Source: Anaerovorax odorimutans
Lineage (GTDB): Bacteria; Bacillota; Clostridia; Peptostreptococcales; Anaerovoracaceae
Length of the DNA: 64,000 nucleotides
Direction of reading: 5' to 3'
NCBI RefSeq assembly: GCF_024459955.1
Contig: NZ_JANFXK010000013.1
Location: 54,269-118,268, forward strand
Of the stretch, positions 32,211-40,606 are shown piece by piece. The notes under the pieces are model-generated. The model was not told where the DNA came from. It saw nothing but the letters and a program-made list of their open reading frames with translations, and did no database searches. Numbering within the stretch: position 1 is the first letter of the stretch; the number at the start of each line of letters is the position of its first letter. The translations under genes were made by a program, and so were the position numbers.

Positions 32211-34748
32211 TTACAGAACACTCATCATATCTTCCAGTGTCTGTTTCTTCTCATATCCTTCCAGCAGTTTTGCCGATTGATTGACATCGCCGATGAGAAT
32301 ACCGCCTGTGAAACGATTGTTCACGAAGTACAGTTTCTTGTAGATGCCCTTGGCCGGGTCTGCCAGCTGGATTGCTTTGTAATTGAGTCCTTCCTTCTTG
32401 CCGTTGTCACCGATGGCAAAGAGGTTGATACCCATTCCGCTGTAAGAGTTGGACGGAGTTACAGGCTTGTAGGTCAGGCTGTCTCCGGCTGCGTTGGCAC
32501 CGGCGACCTTTCCCATTTCCAGGCCCTGGCTCCAGATTCCTATGCTGACGCCGTTTAATGCGGCCACATCACCGCAGGCATATACGCCCTCAGCGCTGGT
32601 CTCCATTTTCTCATTGACCTTGATCCAGCGGTCGCCTTCAATGCCGGCTGTAACAGCAACGGCAGAGTTTGGCTTGACGCCTGCGGAAATGATCACCATC
32701 TGTCCGGCAATCTTCGTTCCGTCAGCCAGGTCTACGCCGGATTCTGTGATCTGCTCAATCTTAGCTCCCGTAATAACGGTAAGCCCGGATTTTTCAGCAG
32801 CTTCCTTCAGCAGCTGAGCTGCCTGCTGATCCAGCTGGTTTTTCATCAGCCCGTCGGATACTTCCAGAATGGTCACGTTTTTTCCTGCTCTGCGGAATTC
32901 CCAGGCTGCTTCCAGCCCCAATACGCCGCCGCCGATAACAGCGATATCGTTTACCTGATTGATCCGTTCGCGGATCGCGTTGGCGTCTGCCAGTTTTCTG
33001 ATGGAGAAAACATTGGCATTGTCCGCACCCTTGATCGGCGGGATGTTGCATTCCGCGCCGGTCGCCAGGATCAGCTTGTCATATTTGCGCTCCTGACCTC
33101 CGGAAAGGGTGAGCTTTTTCGCCGATGTGTCGATGGCTTCCACGGTGGTATCCAGGGTCAGCGTAATGTTGTTTTCCTGGTACCAGTCCAGCTGCTTCGT
33201 GAAGAAGTTGAGCGCATCGAATTCGGAAAGGATTCCCTTTGTCAGCATCGGCCGATTGTAGCAGAATACGCTTTCGCTGGAGATAATCTCAATTCCGCAT
33301 ACCTGATTTCTCTTTCTGATTTCTTCGCACGCGGAGAGAGCGGCAATTCCGCTGCCTACGACTACGATATTGTCTCTCTCTGAAGAGGAGAAGGTAACTT
33401 CTTCATAAGGCACTTCTACGAACTGCTCCGGACCAACTCCGCAGACCGGACAGCTTTCAGGCGGCTTCGGCCCCTCGATAATTTCTCCGCAGACCAGGCA
33501 CTTCCATCTTCTGTTTCCTGCGCTTACCGGTTCCGGTTCAACGATCGCTCCCTCGATGACAGAGCGTCCAAAGTTATATCCGAACTCATAGGCTTCCGCC
33601 AGCTGAGCCTCCGATGGCTTGAAGCGCACTCTCAGGCCCTTGCCGTATACTTTCATGCGCAGCTGTTTGAGCCGTTCCACCATATGGGGAACTGCTTCGC
33701 CGCTCCATCCGTAGGAGCCGAACGCAGAAGCGATTTTGCCTCCGTGTGTCACCGGATAGATGGAGGTGGTCAGGTCCCAGATCGGTTTCAGGGCTTCGCC
33801 GAGGATGGTCGGTGTTCCGAAGAGGATTCCGTCGGCCCAGTACAGTTCGCCGAGGACCTCCGCCTGATCGGAAGTTACCATGTCGAAGAGTTTTACTTCC
33901 ACATCGCCGGAAGCCTTGATTCCTTCCGTGATCTTGTCTGCCAGAACCTGTGTGTAACCGTAAGCGGCCACATAAGGAATTACTACGGTTTTCTTTGTGT
34001 TGGGGTTGACCTCGGTGGACCAGCCTTTGTAAATGTTGATGATCTTCCATGGATCTTCATCCAAAACAGGGCCGTGTCCCGGGCAAACCATGTCGATTTC
34101 CAGGTCGCGGATCTTGTCGATGGCTTTCAGCACGTAAGGTTTGAAGGGGCCCATGATGTTGTCGAAATAGTAGCGGAGGGCGCTCATATACGCATCCTGA
34201 TCGGTGATCTTGGAGCTGAGGATCTGGTCAAAGCTGTAGTGCGCCCCGAAGGAGTCGCAGGTCAGCAGGACTTTATCCTCTTCCACATAAGTATACATTG
34301 CGTCCGGCCAGTGGAGGTTCGGCGCCGCGATGAACCTGAGCGTCTTATCTCCCAGGGAGAGTGTGTCGCCTTCTTTAACAATGACAGAAGAGAATTCCGT
34401 ATTGCAGATTTCTTTCATAAAGCTGATGGCGGTCGCGGTACCGACCAGCTTGATGGCCGGGTTCATCTCGATGAGCTTTTCGGCGGAGCCGGCGTGGTCC
34501 GGTTCCGTGTGATCTACGATGATGTAGTCGATATCTTTGATATCGATCAGAGATGTGAGCTTATCCAGATACTCGTCCATGCACTTTGCCTTAGCTGTCT
34601 CAAAGAGCGCTGTTTTTTCAGAGCCTTTGAGCAGGTAGGAGTTATAGGTCGTACCGTATTCCGTATTCATGATGATATCAAATACCCGCAGCTGCGGATC
34701 CAAAATTCCTGTCCAGTAAAGTCCTTCTTTCAATTTCAATGTTTTCAT
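32211..34748 (-). CDS. Class F-type flavodiiron protein: FDP-rubredoxin-NADH oxidoreductase fusion
   Basis: 845-aa three-part enzyme. The beta-lactamase-like diiron domain has H80-x-E82-x-D84-H85 (DHTEPDHAGS), NLHWPD, TCDSFGAHY and CPGHGP. The flavodoxin domain spans about 255-395 (FGTPTILGEALKP). A rubredoxin follows at about 410-445 (WKCLVCGEI, ESCPVCGVGPEQF). The C-terminal NADH:rubredoxin reductase has FAD (VVVGSGIAALSA) and NAD (VIGGGVLGLEAA) loops. One chain can pass electrons from NADH to O2 or NO, giving oxygen detoxification in an anaerobe. Monocistronic, with its own terminator. Confidence 0.95.
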   Translation of the reverse strand: MKTLKLKEGLYWTGILDPQLRVFDIIMNTEYGTTYNSYLLKGSEKTALFETAKAKCMDEYLDKLTSLIDIKDIDYIIVDHTEPDHAGSAEKLIEMNPAIKLVGTATAISFMKEICNTEFSSVIVKEGDTLSLGDKTLRFIAAPNLHWPDAMYTYVEEDKVLLTCDSFGAHYSFDQILSSKITDQDAYMSALRYYFDNIMGPFKPYVLKAIDKIRDLEIDMVCPGHGPVLDEDPWKIINIYKGWSTEVNPNTKKTVVIPYVAAYGYTQVLADKITEGIKASGDVEVKLFDMVTSDQAEVLGELYWADGILFGTPTILGEALKPIWDLTTSIYPVTHGGKIASAFGSYGWSGEAVPHMVERLKQLRMKVYGKGLRVRFKPSEAQLAEAYEFGYNFGRSVIEGAIVEPEPVSAGNRRWKCLVCGEIIEGPKPPESCPVCGVGPEQFVEVPYEEVTFSSSERDNIVVVGSGIAALSACEEIRKRNQVCGIEIISSESVFCYNRPMLTKGILSEFDALNFFTKQLDWYQENNITLTLDTTVEAIDTSAKKLTLSGGQERKYDKLILATGAECNIPPIKGADNANVFSIRKLADANAIRERINQVNDIAVIGGGVLGLEAAWEFRRAGKNVTILEVSDGLMKNQLDQQAAQLLKEAAEKSGLTVITGAKIEQITESGVDLADGTKIAGQMVIISAGVKPNSAVAVTAGIEGDRWIKVNEKMETSAEGVYACGDVAALNGVSIGIWSQGLEMGKVAGANAAGDSLTYKPVTPSNSYSGMGINLFAIGDNGKKEGLNYKAIQLADPAKGIYKKLYFVNNRFTGGILIGDVNQSAKLLEGYEKKQTLEDMMSVL

Positions 34749-34837
34749 AAAACAACCTCCCCAATTACTAGTTTCAAATTTTCCATGTAACTATCCTATA
34801 CCCTTTGGTAAAAAAAGAAAACACAAAGTTGAAGATT

Positions 34838-35470
34838 TTAGGTAAAATTTTTTGGACGGGAAAGGCGCATATCGCGGTTTCTGCGCCGGATAAACCAGCG
34901 AAGCTGATTTTCCGTCAATCCCAGCGCCTGCTTCATCTGCGCAAAGGAAAGCGTTCCCCCTCGCCACCGCTGGTAATAGTCCTCAAATCCCTTGGGAAAC
35001 GGGGACTTCCTGCGTCCCAGGTGTACGCCCTTTGCCCGGGCCACGGCGATGCCCTCCGCCTGCCGCTGGCGGATATAGTCCCGCTCGGTCTGTGCCACAT
35101 AGGATAAGAGCTGCAGCACGATATCCGCGATGAGCGTGCCGGTCAGGTCCCTGTGGACACGGGTATCCAGCAGGGGCATGTCCAGTATCACAATGTCCGC
35201 TTCCAGCTCTTTGACGATATACCGCCATTCCTTTAATATCTCTTCATAGTTGCGCCCCAGACGGTCAATGGATTTTACTACCAATATGTCCCCTCTTTTC
35301 AGCTTCTTACGCAGCTTCTGATAGTTGGGGCGGGCAAAGTCCCTGCCGGACAGCCTGTCAGCGAAGAGCCTCTTTTCCTCGATTCCCCAGCTTAGCAGCT
35401 CCATGCGCTGCCGTTCCATGTTTTGGTCGGAACTGGACACCCGCATATAGCCATAGAAAATTTGCTTCAA
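34838..35470 (-). CDS. Serine site-specific recombinase (resolvase/invertase type)
   Basis: 210-aa small serine recombinase. The catalytic domain begins FYGYMRVSSSDQNMERQR (active Ser near residue 10-12), includes the conserved arginines near SGRDFARPNYQKL and KSIDRLGRNYEEI, and the long E helix (LQLLSYVAQTERDYIRQRQAEGI). The C-terminal helix-turn-helix is GTLSFAQMKQALGLTENQLRWFIRRR. The start is TTG 35470, 9 bases after AGGAGG; longer frames run through the upstream sites. It is divergent from a surface-protein gene and separated from it by two inverted 30-bp dyads. I infer a DNA invertase. Confidence 0.88.
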   Translation of the reverse strand: MKQIFYGYMRVSSSDQNMERQRMELLSWGIEEKRLFADRLSGRDFARPNYQKLRKKLKRGDILVVKSIDRLGRNYEEILKEWRYIVKELEADIVILDMPLLDTRVHRDLTGTLIADIVLQLLSYVAQTERDYIRQRQAEGIAVARAKGVHLGRRKSPFPKGFEDYYQRWRGGTLSFAQMKQALGLTENQLRWFIRRRNRDMRLSRPKNFT

Positions 35471-35520
35471 ATAAAAACACCTCCTGTCTGCTTTACAGAG
35501 GTATTTTATGAGAAATTTGA

Positions 35521-35550
35521 TTTTGAAGAAAGGTGTACTTTTCTTCAAAA
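35521..35550 (+). repeat. Candidate recombination site 1 (inverted pair with site 2)
   Basis: 30-bp imperfect palindrome: arms TTTTGAAGAAA and TTTCTTCAAAA around the core GGTGTACT. Its reverse complement matches site 2 at 25 of 30 positions, including a shared 14-bp core AAAGGTGTACTTTT. The site is 51 bp upstream of the recombinase start. Confidence 0.65.
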
Positions 35551-35602
35551 GAAAAATCTCTCGATTTTTTACGCCGTTTTGCTCCGAAAAGCAGGAAAAC
35601 GA

Positions 35603-35631
35603 TTGTTTATACAGCCATTTGATGGTATGAT
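35603..35631 (+). promoter_or_regulatory. Promoter inside the putative invertible segment
   Basis: TTGTTT (35603-35608), 17-bp spacer, TATGAT (35626-35631), pointing toward the BspA-like gene in the sequenced orientation. It lies wholly between the two inverted sites, so inversion would turn it toward the recombinase gene. Confidence 0.6.
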
Positions 35632-35656
35632 TTGTAAAGAAACAGACGAAAAAAGC

Positions 35657-35686
35657 CTTTGAGTAAAAGTACACCTTTACTCAAAA
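35657..35686 (-). repeat. Candidate recombination site 2 (inverted pair with site 1)
   Basis: 30-bp imperfect palindrome: arms TTTGAGTAAA and TTTACTCAAA around AGTACACC, which is the site 1 core reversed. The segment between the sites is 106 bp (35551-35656). It is 50 bp before the BspA-like start codon. Confidence 0.65.
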
Positions 35687-35735
35687 GCTCGTTAAATAAA
35701 AAGACAAGTACTTTTTAAAGAAGAGGAGTGGAAGA

Positions 35736-37325
35736 ATGAGCGGAATGAAGAGGCTGCAGGCGGTGTTTCTTGCGGTATGCCTGACGCTGCTTAGCGTCAT
35801 TGGGACAAACGCTGTGGAGGTCCATGGGGTTGTCGAGGATACTTTTACTGCTAAAATCACCAATACATTGCCGGGCGGTCAAAAGCAAATGATCAACTGC
35901 ACGTTTAAGATTTTGGAAGAACCGGGAGACAGCGGTAAGGGCAAGGTACAGGTTGGTAATGGGAAAGATATAGCTATTGACCGATCTACTAACGGAAGCA
36001 TTGAGATAACAGACGAAGTGAAGGATAGCGCAACCGACAAGACATACACTGTCGAAAGCATTGGTGATCAGGCGTTTTTGTCCTGTAGAAGTTTGAAAAG
36101 CACAGGATTGGGAAACAACAGCAGCATCAAAAGCATTGGTTACAAAGCATTTACTGATTGTTGGAATTTAACAAGCACAGGATTGGAAAACAACAGCACG
36201 GTAAAAAGTATTGGTTACAGTGCATTTGGCCTGTGTGGTTGTTTAACAAGCACAGGGTTGGAAAACAATAGCATGATCGAAAGCATTGGTGATTCTGCGT
36301 TTTCCAACTGTAGCAGTTTGAAAAGCACGGGACTGGAAAACAACAGCACGGTAAAAAGCATTGGTATCGGTGTATTTTCCTCCTGTAGCAATTTAACAAG
36401 CACAGGGCTGGAAAACAACAGCACGGTAAAAAGCATTGGTCTCAGTGCATTTGCCATGTGTAGCAATTTAACAAGCACAGGACTGGAAAATAACAGTACC
36501 ATCGAAAGCATTGGTGAAAGGGCATTTTTCCAGTGTTCCAGCCTGAAAACCGTAACCCTGCCAAAGGACAGCAAGGTAGCTACGATTGGAGATCAAGCAT
36601 TTAAGGACTGTACGGAACTGACATCTTTCGTGATTAAAGGAGATAAGGTGCCAGCCTTTGGAGCGAACGTATTTGAAGGCGCGGCAAGTGGTTTCGCTAT
36701 TTATTACCCCGTTCATGTGACCAATGGCAGCGTGGCCGCAGATCCGGGAAAACAAATTGACAACAGTTTTGCTAAAGGCACAGAGGTTACTATCACAGCT
36801 GATTCTGCAGAAGGAAAGAAATTCAAGAACTGGTCGGTAGACAGCGGCAACGTGTCGCTTACCGATCGCGAAAGCGCCTCAACCACCTTTGCCATGCCGG
36901 AAGAGGTTGTGAAGGTCACGGCCAATTATGAAAACATCGAATATACTGTCACCGTGGGCGGCGGCACCGGCGGCGGAAAGTACGTCATGAACGACACGGT
37001 GACCATCACCGCCGATCCGGCCCCGGAAGGCAAGCGCTTCAAGGAATGGCAGATAGTGAGCGGCAAGGCCGTTTTAGCGGATCCGGCAAAGGAAACAACC
37101 ACCTTCACCATGCCGGCCGGAAACGTGGAAGTGAAAGCGGTATATGAGGATATACCTGCCGGACATGAGGGAGAAACAACCCCGCCGGGAAACGATGACA
37201 GCGCAAAGCCAGCCGCGCCCCAGACAAGCGATCCGTCCAATCCGGGATTGCTCCTGTTCATCATGCTGGGAGCGGGAATCACAGCGGTGGTTTCCTATAG
37301 GACCAGAAAGAAGAAAGCGCAATAA
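35736..37325 (+). CDS. BspA-like leucine-rich-repeat surface protein
   Basis: 529-aa secreted protein. Signal peptide residues 1-27 (VFLAVCLTLLSVIGTNA). BspA/LRR_5-type repeats run from about 105 to 300, six of exactly 25 aa (consensus LTSTGLENNSTVKSIGxSAF) with a Cys in each. Two InlB-type B-repeat modules follow (KKFKNWSVDSGNVSLTD; KRFKEWQIVSGKAVLAD). The C-terminus resembles a sortase signal: APQTSDPSNPG, a hydrophobic helix, RKKK tail. It is probably an adhesin on the cell wall. An apparent invertible promoter precedes it, so expression may be phase-variable. GAGGAG ribosome site. Confidence 0.88.
   Translation: MSGMKRLQAVFLAVCLTLLSVIGTNAVEVHGVVEDTFTAKITNTLPGGQKQMINCTFKILEEPGDSGKGKVQVGNGKDIAIDRSTNGSIEITDEVKDSATDKTYTVESIGDQAFLSCRSLKSTGLGNNSSIKSIGYKAFTDCWNLTSTGLENNSTVKSIGYSAFGLCGCLTSTGLENNSMIESIGDSAFSNCSSLKSTGLENNSTVKSIGIGVFSSCSNLTSTGLENNSTVKSIGLSAFAMCSNLTSTGLENNSTIESIGERAFFQCSSLKTVTLPKDSKVATIGDQAFKDCTELTSFVIKGDKVPAFGANVFEGAASGFAIYYPVHVTNGSVAADPGKQIDNSFAKGTEVTITADSAEGKKFKNWSVDSGNVSLTDRESASTTFAMPEEVVKVTANYENIEYTVTVGGGTGGGKYVMNDTVTITADPAPEGKRFKEWQIVSGKAVLADPAKETTTFTMPAGNVEVKAVYEDIPAGHEGETTPPGNDDSAKPAAPQTSDPSNPGLLLFIMLGAGITAVVSYRTRKKKAQ
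36093..36542 (+). repeat. Six tandem 75-bp repeats inside the surface-protein gene
   Basis: Units begin at 36093, 36168, 36243, 36318, 36393 and 36468 with (T)TGAAAAGCAC or TTAACAAGCACAGG. Each encodes one 25-aa leucine-rich repeat. DNA identity between units is high (shared AACAACAGCACGGTAAAAAG), so repeat number could change by slippage or recombination. Confidence 0.85.
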
Positions 37326-37354
37326 AGAGGAATGCTGAGGCCGGGGGAAAAAAA

Positions 37355-37519
37355 GTTATCCAGATTCGCTTGTTTTAAGTGGAATCTGGATAACTTTGCA
37401 ACGGTTCCAGCGGTTCATTTTTTAAAATCCGGCCATTTGGCGCGAAATAGGCCAAAACAGGCCCCTCCAGCCCACAACTTTTATCCATAAAGAAGGTTTT
37501 TTTGCTGAATATGGGTAAA
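37355..37519 (+). repeat. D element copy 1 (165 bp, structured)
   Basis: Opens with a perfect 13-bp hairpin: GTTATCCAGATTC (37355-37367) and GAATCTGGATAAC (37382-37394), 14-nt loop. Then TTTGCAACGGT, a middle with ATTTGGCG and CCAAAAC, the conserved CCACAACTTTTATCCATAAAG, and a terminal ATGGGTAAA. The copy at 55685-55849 has exactly the same length and layout. It lies after the BspA-like gene and before the convergent PepSY terminator. Confidence 0.8.
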
Positions 37520-37611
37520 AGCCCCGGTTCCGCATAACCCGGCCTCAACTCCCCGGACACCAAAGATAGAGAAGCAAACTAAAATCCGGTCTTTCGGGTC
37601 ACAAGAAAACA

Positions 37612-37658
37612 AAAAAGGCTGGCGCATCAGCTTTATCAGCTAACGCGTCAGCCTTTTT
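37612..37658 (-). terminator. Terminator of the two-component/PepSY operon
   Basis: AAAAAGGCTGGCGC (37612-37625) and GCGTCAGCCTTTTT (37645-37658) pair with one mismatch; on the minus strand the T run follows the stem. Confidence 0.85.
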
Positions 37659-37669
37659 CATTGGCCGTA

Positions 37670-38395
37670 TTAGTCGTCGTAGTCGTGATGATCGTCATGG
37701 TCGTCGTGGTCGTCATTGTGATGCTTGTACTGATCCAGAACCTCGGTGTCGTAATCCATCACTTTGCCGGTATAGGCATTGATTTCATATTCGTATTCCC
37801 GGCTGCCGGAGATGAATTCAATTTCATAGGTTTTAACGCCGTCATCCGAATCCAGCTTGGCTTTCGTTATCTTTGCCGCCGATGCGGAGACGCCTGCGTG
37901 TTTGAATGCGATGCTCTTGGCCTTGTCGATGCCAATGTACTCCGATGAAGAGGCTTTGCCCGAGGGATTGGCGGCCTGCTGAGTCGGCGTCACGGCAGCG
38001 GCATCAGTGCCCGAACCGGCCGGATTTGATGTTCCTGCCTGCGGAAGCGGGGCCTGTGCGGTAATCGCTTCGCTGCTCTTTTCCAGAATATTTCCCGTTT
38101 TAGCCTCAATTTCAAAATCATATTCATTGGAAGCTGTATAAAATTCGATGTCATAAACCACAGGTCTTTCGGAGCGGTCGATCTCTACCTTTGTAAAAGT
38201 GGCTTTGGCTGGCGAAACCCCTACGCTTTCAAGGGCGATGGTCTTTGCCTTCTCCGCGCCGATGTAATTTCCGCTGTCGTGGGCGAGGGATGTTTTTACC
38301 ATCATCCCCGCTGCGAATCCAATGGCGCAGAGCACAATCGCCGCGACCACGATCACCAGCGTTTTATTTTTTAGAATCTTCTCTTTCATTTTCAT
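37670..38395 (-). CDS. PepSY-domain membrane-anchored protein
   Basis: 241-aa protein: a short cytoplasmic N-terminus, a transmembrane helix (residues ~12-34), then two PepSY domains (YIGAEKAKTIALESVGVSPAKATFTKVEID, about 43-110; YIGIDKAKSIAFKHAGVS, about 155-215) joined by a Pro/Ala/Thr linker. Each contains YDIEFYTASNEYDFEIEAKTG-like strands. The tail is rich in His and Asp (KHHNDDHDDHDDHHDYDD), possibly metal-binding. PepSY proteins are thought to inhibit or sense secreted peptidases. It overlaps the histidine kinase gene by 32 bp, so it is probably part of the same signalling unit. Confidence 0.85.
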   Translation of the reverse strand: MKMKEKILKNKTLVIVVAAIVLCAIGFAAGMMVKTSLAHDSGNYIGAEKAKTIALESVGVSPAKATFTKVEIDRSERPVVYDIEFYTASNEYDFEIEAKTGNILEKSSEAITAQAPLPQAGTSNPAGSGTDAAAVTPTQQAANPSGKASSSEYIGIDKAKSIAFKHAGVSASAAKITKAKLDSDDGVKTYEIEFISGSREYEYEINAYTGKVMDYDTEVLDQYKHHNDDHDDHDDHHDYDD

Positions 38396-39782
38396 TTTCC
38401 TCCTTTTTTAATTCTCTGTTTAGCGGCAGTGAAATGGTGAAACGTGTTCCCTTCCCCGGAACGCTGTCGGCGGTAATCGTTCCGCCGTGGGCCGACACGA
38501 TCCATTTGACCATGGACAGGCCCAGACCGGAACCGCTTCCGGTGCTGCGGGAAGGGTTGACCTGATAAAAACGATCCCAGATCTTTGGCAGATCTTCCGG
38601 GGAAATGCCGATACCGTCGTCGATCACCTGGCTGATGACCATGTCATCTTCTTTTTTCAGGGTCACCCGGATAAAGCCGCCTTCCTTTCCGTACTTGATT
38701 CCGTTGGAAATCAAGTTGATGTAGATACGCATGAACAGGGTTTCATCCACACAGGCGAAGACGTCCGGCTGGATATCCCGCTGAATGGATATATTCCTGC
38801 GGGCGGCCAGATCGGCCTGCTCCAGCGCCACCATGTCGGCAATATCGCTGACATTGATCCTTTCGAATTCCAGCTGCGCGGTTCCCTGATCGGCACGGGC
38901 CAGCATCAGCAGCTGACTGACCAGAGCGGACATGGTCTTTGACTGGGCAAGGATGACATCCAGGGCAGCCTGGGCTTCTTCCAGCGAGGATGCCTTTCGC
39001 AGCGCGTATTCGCACTGAGCCATGATAACGGAAATCGGTGTCCGCAGCTCATGGGAAGCATCGTTGGAAAACTGCTTTTCCGCTTCAAACGAGGACTGCA
39101 GGCGGTCCAGCATGCGGTCAAAGGTGGCGGCCAGCTCATAGAGTTCGTCTTTGCTGTTGATCCGCACGTCCAGCCCGATCCGCTGGGAAAGGTCCTTGCT
39201 CGCTTCGATGCGGCGGGCCGTTTCACTGATCCGAAAGACCGGACGGAAGGCCCTTTTGGTAATGTAGTAGCCGCCCAATGCCGCCAGAAGAATCAGCAGC
39301 GGCAGCGCGATCAGGAACATTTTCATCATAAAGGCGATTGCCGGGTCGGACTTGGCAAGATCCGCCGAGGTTACGCCCCGTACCCACACGTCGTCGAAGT
39401 TTTCATCGCTGATCAGATGATCGTATACGTAGAACTCTCTTCCGCCGTCCGTTTCCCTGCGCACCTGCCCCGATTTAAAGGGAATCTCTTTTTTCACCCC
39501 TGCGGGCAGCGAGCCGGTGACCACGAAGTTGTTTTCCTTATATACCAGAATGTACACGCCATCCCGATAAGTTACCATATCATCGTCAATTTCCAGGATT
39601 CCGTCTTTGATCTTTACGTCCCGGCAGCTGTCCTCCACTGCGGCGGTCAGATCTCCCATGACGTTTTTCTGAATCAGCCGGTTGCTGGTATAGATAAGGG
39701 AAACAAAGACCAGGCACACCAGAATGATCAGAAAAAAGACGTACCAGATGGTGACTCGGGTTCTTATGGAAAACTTCCTCAT
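38364..39782 (-). CDS. Sensor histidine kinase
   Basis: 472-aa membrane kinase. Transmembrane helices lie at about 12-34 and 155-178 and bracket an extracellular sensor domain. HAMP follows, then the phospho-acceptor His in FSNDASHELRTPISV (about 243), N box NLISNGIKYG, G1 DDGIGI and G2 GSGSGLGLSMVKWIV. It autophosphorylates and transfers to the overlapping response regulator (4-bp overlap). The downstream PepSY protein suggests it senses envelope conditions or peptidase activity; the signal is unknown. Confidence 0.93.
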   Translation of the reverse strand: MRKFSIRTRVTIWYVFFLIILVCLVFVSLIYTSNRLIQKNVMGDLTAAVEDSCRDVKIKDGILEIDDDMVTYRDGVYILVYKENNFVVTGSLPAGVKKEIPFKSGQVRRETDGGREFYVYDHLISDENFDDVWVRGVTSADLAKSDPAIAFMMKMFLIALPLLILLAALGGYYITKRAFRPVFRISETARRIEASKDLSQRIGLDVRINSKDELYELAATFDRMLDRLQSSFEAEKQFSNDASHELRTPISVIMAQCEYALRKASSLEEAQAALDVILAQSKTMSALVSQLLMLARADQGTAQLEFERINVSDIADMVALEQADLAARRNISIQRDIQPDVFACVDETLFMRIYINLISNGIKYGKEGGFIRVTLKKEDDMVISQVIDDGIGISPEDLPKIWDRFYQVNPSRSTGSGSGLGLSMVKWIVSAHGGTITADSVPGKGTRFTISLPLNRELKKEENENEREDSKK

Positions 39783-40456
39783 TTTTCGTTCACCTTCAAT
39801 ACATAGCCTGCCCCGCGAACCGTGTGGATCAGCTTTGGCTCATAGCCATCGTCAATTTTTTTGCGAAGGTACCGGATATAAACGTCGATCATATTGGAGG
39901 AACCTTCGTAATCATAGCTGACCACATGACGTTCCAGAGTATCACGGGAAAGCACCATGTTTTTGTTCATAATCATGTATTCCAGAATGGAAAATTCTCT
40001 GGAAGAAAGAGAGATCTGCGTATCGCCCCGCTTTACCTCGCGGCTTTGGCTGTTTACCGTCAGGTCCGCCAGGGTATGGATGTTGGTCTTGCTGCCGTTT
40101 TTTTTGCGGGTCAGTACGCGGACCCGGGCCAGCAGTTCTTCGAAAGCGAAAGGTTTGGTCAGATAATCGTCCGCCCCCAGATCCAGTCCTTCGACTCTGT
40201 CGGATATGCTGTCCCTGGCCGTGAGGAACAGAACCGGCGTATCGCTTCCCTGGCTGCGCAGCTGTCTGAGCACATCCAGTCCGTTCACCTTGGGCATCAT
40301 GATGTCGAGAACAATGGCATCGTAGTCCGCTGCGGCGATATAGTCCAGAGCCTCCGAACCGTCCAGGCAGGAGTCAACGCTGTAGCCGCTGTCCTTGAAT
40401 TGCTGGGTCAATATTTTATTGAGATTTTTTTCGTCTTCGGCAATCAGTAAACGCAT
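39779..40456 (-). CDS. OmpR/PhoB-family response regulator
   Basis: 225-aa regulator. The receiver begins MRLLIAEDEKNLNKIL with acidic pocket residues (EDE), phospho-Asp in YDAIVLDIMMPKV (about residue 51) and Lys in DDYLTKPF. The C-terminal winged helix contains SLSSREFSILEYMIMNKNMVLSRDTLERHV and IDVYIRYLRKKID. The ATG at 40456 follows AGAGAGGTG; an upstream in-frame ATG lacks a ribosome site. First gene of the RR-HK-PepSY operon. TTTAA-type direct repeats upstream (about 40498-40518) could be its own binding sites. Confidence 0.95.
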   Translation of the reverse strand: MRLLIAEDEKNLNKILTQQFKDSGYSVDSCLDGSEALDYIAAADYDAIVLDIMMPKVNGLDVLRQLRSQGSDTPVLFLTARDSISDRVEGLDLGADDYLTKPFAFEELLARVRVLTRKKNGSKTNIHTLADLTVNSQSREVKRGDTQISLSSREFSILEYMIMNKNMVLSRDTLERHVVSYDYEGSSNMIDVYIRYLRKKIDDGYEPKLIHTVRGAGYVLKVNEK

Positions 40457-40519
40457 ATTTGCACCTCTCTTTTGATTATGGCATAAGGATAACATGAGAA
40501 AATTAAAGTTAAATTAAAA

Positions 40520-40562
40520 AAGCGCGACATTCTTGGAGATAAAACTTTCGAATGTCACACTT
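40520..40562 (-). terminator. Terminator of the DUF5067 protein gene
   Basis: On the minus strand AAGTGTGACATTC (40562-40550) pairs over 13 bp with GAATGTCGCGCTT (40532-40520), two G-U pairs, and a TTTT run follows. It separates the DUF5067-type gene from the response-regulator operon. Confidence 0.85.
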
Positions 40563-40606
40563 TATTTATTACAAAATCTTTGGCTTATCAATCCGTTTCC
40601 CGAATT

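Noticed and set aside
33684..34790. 368-codon plus-strand frame
   Set aside because: Antisense shadow of the flavodiiron gene, which has full diagnostic motifs.
34805..34837. Regulatory element between recombinase and flavodiiron genes
   Set aside because: Short AT-rich gap without a clear stem or promoter; nothing beyond ordinary spacing is supported.
34838..35470. Prophage or transposon marked by the serine recombinase
   Set aside because: No phage or transposon genes adjoin it; the protein is a small recombinase, and the neighbouring inverted sites explain it better.
36093..36542. CRISPR-like short repeats
   Set aside because: The 75-bp period is in frame and encodes leucine-rich repeats.
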